Positions 62,504 through 64,000 of a stretch of DNA of 64,000 bases are shown here, in pieces; positions within the stretch are counted from its first letter, which is position 1, and each line of letters starts with the position of its first letter. Below the pieces are notes generated by a model, which did no database searches, was not told the origin of the DNA, and was given only the letters and a program-made list of their open reading frames with translations. The DNA comes from Pseudorhodoferax sp047601025 (GTDB taxonomy: Bacteria > Pseudomonadota > Gammaproteobacteria > Burkholderiales > Burkholderiaceae_C). Where the stretch lies: NCBI RefSeq assembly GCF_047601025.1, contig NZ_JASGJZ010000001.1:2480001-2544000 (forward strand), given 5' to 3'. The position numbers and the translations under genes are program-made.

Positions 62504-64000
62504 TCAGCGTGCAGCCAGGGTCCCGGCGCCGCGGGTCGTGGGGGCGGGGTCGATCTCGAAGGTCTTCAGGCCGGCGGCGATCAGGTCGGGGGAAATCTGC
62601 AGTGCCCAGGCCGCGGCCACGGCGGCCAGCACGCCGCACTGCAGCTCGTCGCCGCGCAGGCTCTTGGCGCGGCGGGCGCTCGGCTGGGGCATGCCGCACA
62701 GCGGCGTGGCGCTGCCGCCCTGCGCCAGCACCACCTGGCCCTGCAGCAGCAGCACGGCCCGGCCGCCGGCGGTGCGGTGGGCTTCGACGGCGGGCAGGCC
62801 GGCGTCCTGGGCATACAGGATCACCTGGCCGTCGCACAGCGGGGCCAGCGCGGCGATGCGCGCGTCCGCCGCGTTCAGCACGGCCCAGCCATCGGGCAGC
62901 ACCACGTCGACCTGCGTGCGCAGCACGCGGACGAGCTGTTCGCTCTGCTGGATGTCGAACTCGGCCAGCGCGTCCGCGCCGCCCAGGTCGGTCACGATGC
63001 CGACCTGGCAGCGGTCGTAGGCCAGGCCGTCGCGCAGGATCGAGGCCGGGCCGTTCTCGATCACGGCGGCCTGCATCGAGCGGTTGACCAGCAGCCGGTG
63101 GCCGGGCTCCCAGCCGGCGCAGTCGCCGCCGTCGACGCGGCGGCTGTTCAGGAACAGGCCGTCGCGGCAGGCCAGCCCGGTGCGCCGGCCCGACAGGTGC
63201 AGCAGCCAGGCCACCAGCCGGGCGGCCAGGGTGCCCTCGCCGCCGGCCACGCCGACGATGGGAATGCGGCCGGACTCGTCCTCGGCGAACAGGTGGTCGA
63301 CGATGGCCTGGCCGACCGGGCGCGGCGCGCCCTCGGCCGGCTTCAGGTGCATCAGCAGGCCGGGGCCGGCGTTGACCTCGACGATGGCGCCGCCCTGCGC
63401 CTGCAGCGGCCTGGCGATGTCCTCGGCCACGAGGTCGATGCCGGCGATGTCCAGCCCGACCACGCGGGCTGCCAGCGTGGCCGCGTGCGCGACCTCGGGG
63501 TGGACCTCGTCGGTGCAGTCGATCGCCACGTTGCCGGTGCGCTGCACCAGCACGCGCCGGCCGGCGGCGGGTACGGCGTCGCCGGTCAGGCCCTGGCGTT
63601 CCAGCAGCAGGCGCATCACGCCGTCCTTCGCCAGGCAGATGGTCTCCAGCGGGAACTCCTCGGCGTCGCCGCGCCGCGGGTCGCTGTTGAGCTGGCTGTC
63701 GATCAGCTGGGCCACGGTCTGGCGGCCGTCGCCGGTGACGTGCAGGCTGGCGCCGCGCGCCGCCGCCACCACCTTGCCGCCGACCACCAGCAGGCGGTGC
63801 TCGTCGCCGCGGATGTAGCGCTCCACGATGACCTCGCTGCCCTCGGCGTCGGCGATGCCGTAGGCCTTCTCGACGTCGGCCCGCTCCGAGAGGTCGAGGC
63901 TGACGCCGCGCGCATGGTTGGCGTCCGAGGGCTTGACGGCCACCGGCAGGCCGATGTCCTGCGCCGCTTCCCAGGCGTCGGCCGGGCTGTCCGCGACGCG
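62504..64000 (-). CDS. Second cyanophycin synthetase, CphA2-like, cut by right edge
   Basis: About 498 C-terminal residues are visible and the frame continues past the edge. The ATP-grasp part (AVKPSDANHARGVSLDL, VEVNAGPGLLMHLKP) is intact. In the Mur-ligase part the P-loop reads VAGGEGTLAARL in place of VTGTNGKTTVTRL, and the protein ends after TFEIDPAPTT, just before the C-terminal Mur domain of the first synthetase. It should therefore add only through the ATP-grasp site, as described for CphA2, which joins beta-Asp-Arg dipeptides. It also resembles the CphA' partner of Cupriavidus. First gene of the pair. Confidence 0.88.
   Translation of the reverse strand, partial: RVADSPADAWEAAQDIGLPVAVKPSDANHARGVSLDLSERADVEKAYGIADAEGSEVIVERYIRGDEHRLLVVGGKVVAAARGASLHVTGDGRQTVAQLIDSQLNSDPRRGDAEEFPLETICLAKDGVMRLLLERQGLTGDAVPAAGRRVLVQRTGNVAIDCTDEVHPEVAHAATLAARVVGLDIAGIDLVAEDIARPLQAQGGAIVEVNAGPGLLMHLKPAEGAPRPVGQAIVDHLFAEDESGRIPIVGVAGGEGTLAARLVAWLLHLSGRRTGLACRDGLFLNSRRVDGGDCAGWEPGHRLLVNRSMQAAVIENGPASILRDGLAYDRCQVGIVTDLGGADALAEFDIQQSEQLVRVLRTQVDVVLPDGWAVLNAADARIAALAPLCDGQVILYAQDAGLPAVEAHRTAGGRAVLLLQGQVVLAQGGSATPLCGMPQPSARRAKSLRGDELQCGVLAAVAAAWALQISPDLIAAGLKTFEIDPAPTTRGAGTLAAR

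Overview
The window is a very GC-rich (roughly 70% by eye) bacterial chromosome segment. The gene content fits a betaproteobacterium of the order Burkholderiales: argP/argO, erpA next to rplM-rpsI, minCDE, tandem cyanophycin synthetases, a Bug-type (TctC) receptor, Porin_4 and a PEP-CTERM protein. I cannot name genus or species from the sequence.

Layout. At the left edge a perfect CIRCE (HrcA operator) and a ribosome binding site lie just upstream of a leftward start codon, probably groES. Then come selD, a DUF1697 gene, a LacI-type regulator and the divergent fructose PTS operon fruB-fruK-fruA, which ends in a shikimate-dehydrogenase-like gene. After an esterase comes an accessory stretch, 10.2-17.9 kb. 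It holds a PEP-CTERM gene split by an in-frame TAG, an rhs core lacking its 5' end but carrying a Doc/Fic-type C-terminal toxin and a candidate immunity gene, further rhs fragments, two LuxR-type regulators with a third broken luxR piece, a truncated XRE gene and a degraded paralogue of a downstream gene.

From 17.97 to 31.43 kb lies a catabolic cluster: a tripartite-tricarboxylate-type receptor, a TetR regulator, a fused indolepyruvate:ferredoxin oxidoreductase, an SDR, a complete 2-oxoacid dehydrogenase complex (E1 alpha, E1 beta, E2, E3), an enoyl-CoA hydratase and an acyl-CoA dehydrogenase. A shared 14-bp palindrome in its three divergent or promoter regions suggests that the TetR protein controls the whole cluster.

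From 31.7 to 42.6 kb there is a substrate-binding protein with a DctB/DctD (AauS/AauR-like) sigma-54 two-component system, then a DUF1624 membrane protein, an OprD-type porin, a Fur-family regulator, and a secreted M20 peptidase lipoprotein followed by a stand-alone M20 lid-domain protein. Two sigma-54 promoters, one before the binding protein and one before the M20 peptidase, each have a pair of similar dyads 31-32 bp apart upstream. This is what one expects of a DctD-type activator with two target operons, and is the most interesting undescribed circuit I see here.

The rest (42.7-64 kb) is mostly core: ftsY, a pair of M16 peptidases, argP/argO, rsmD, coaD, a hydrolase, a histidine phosphatase, an EamA transporter, a porin, rlmJ, rplM-rpsI, erpA, an MFS exporter, the minC-minD-minE-creA operon, and two cyanophycin synthetases. 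The second of these, cut by the right edge, has lost the Mur-ligase ATP site and resembles CphA2.
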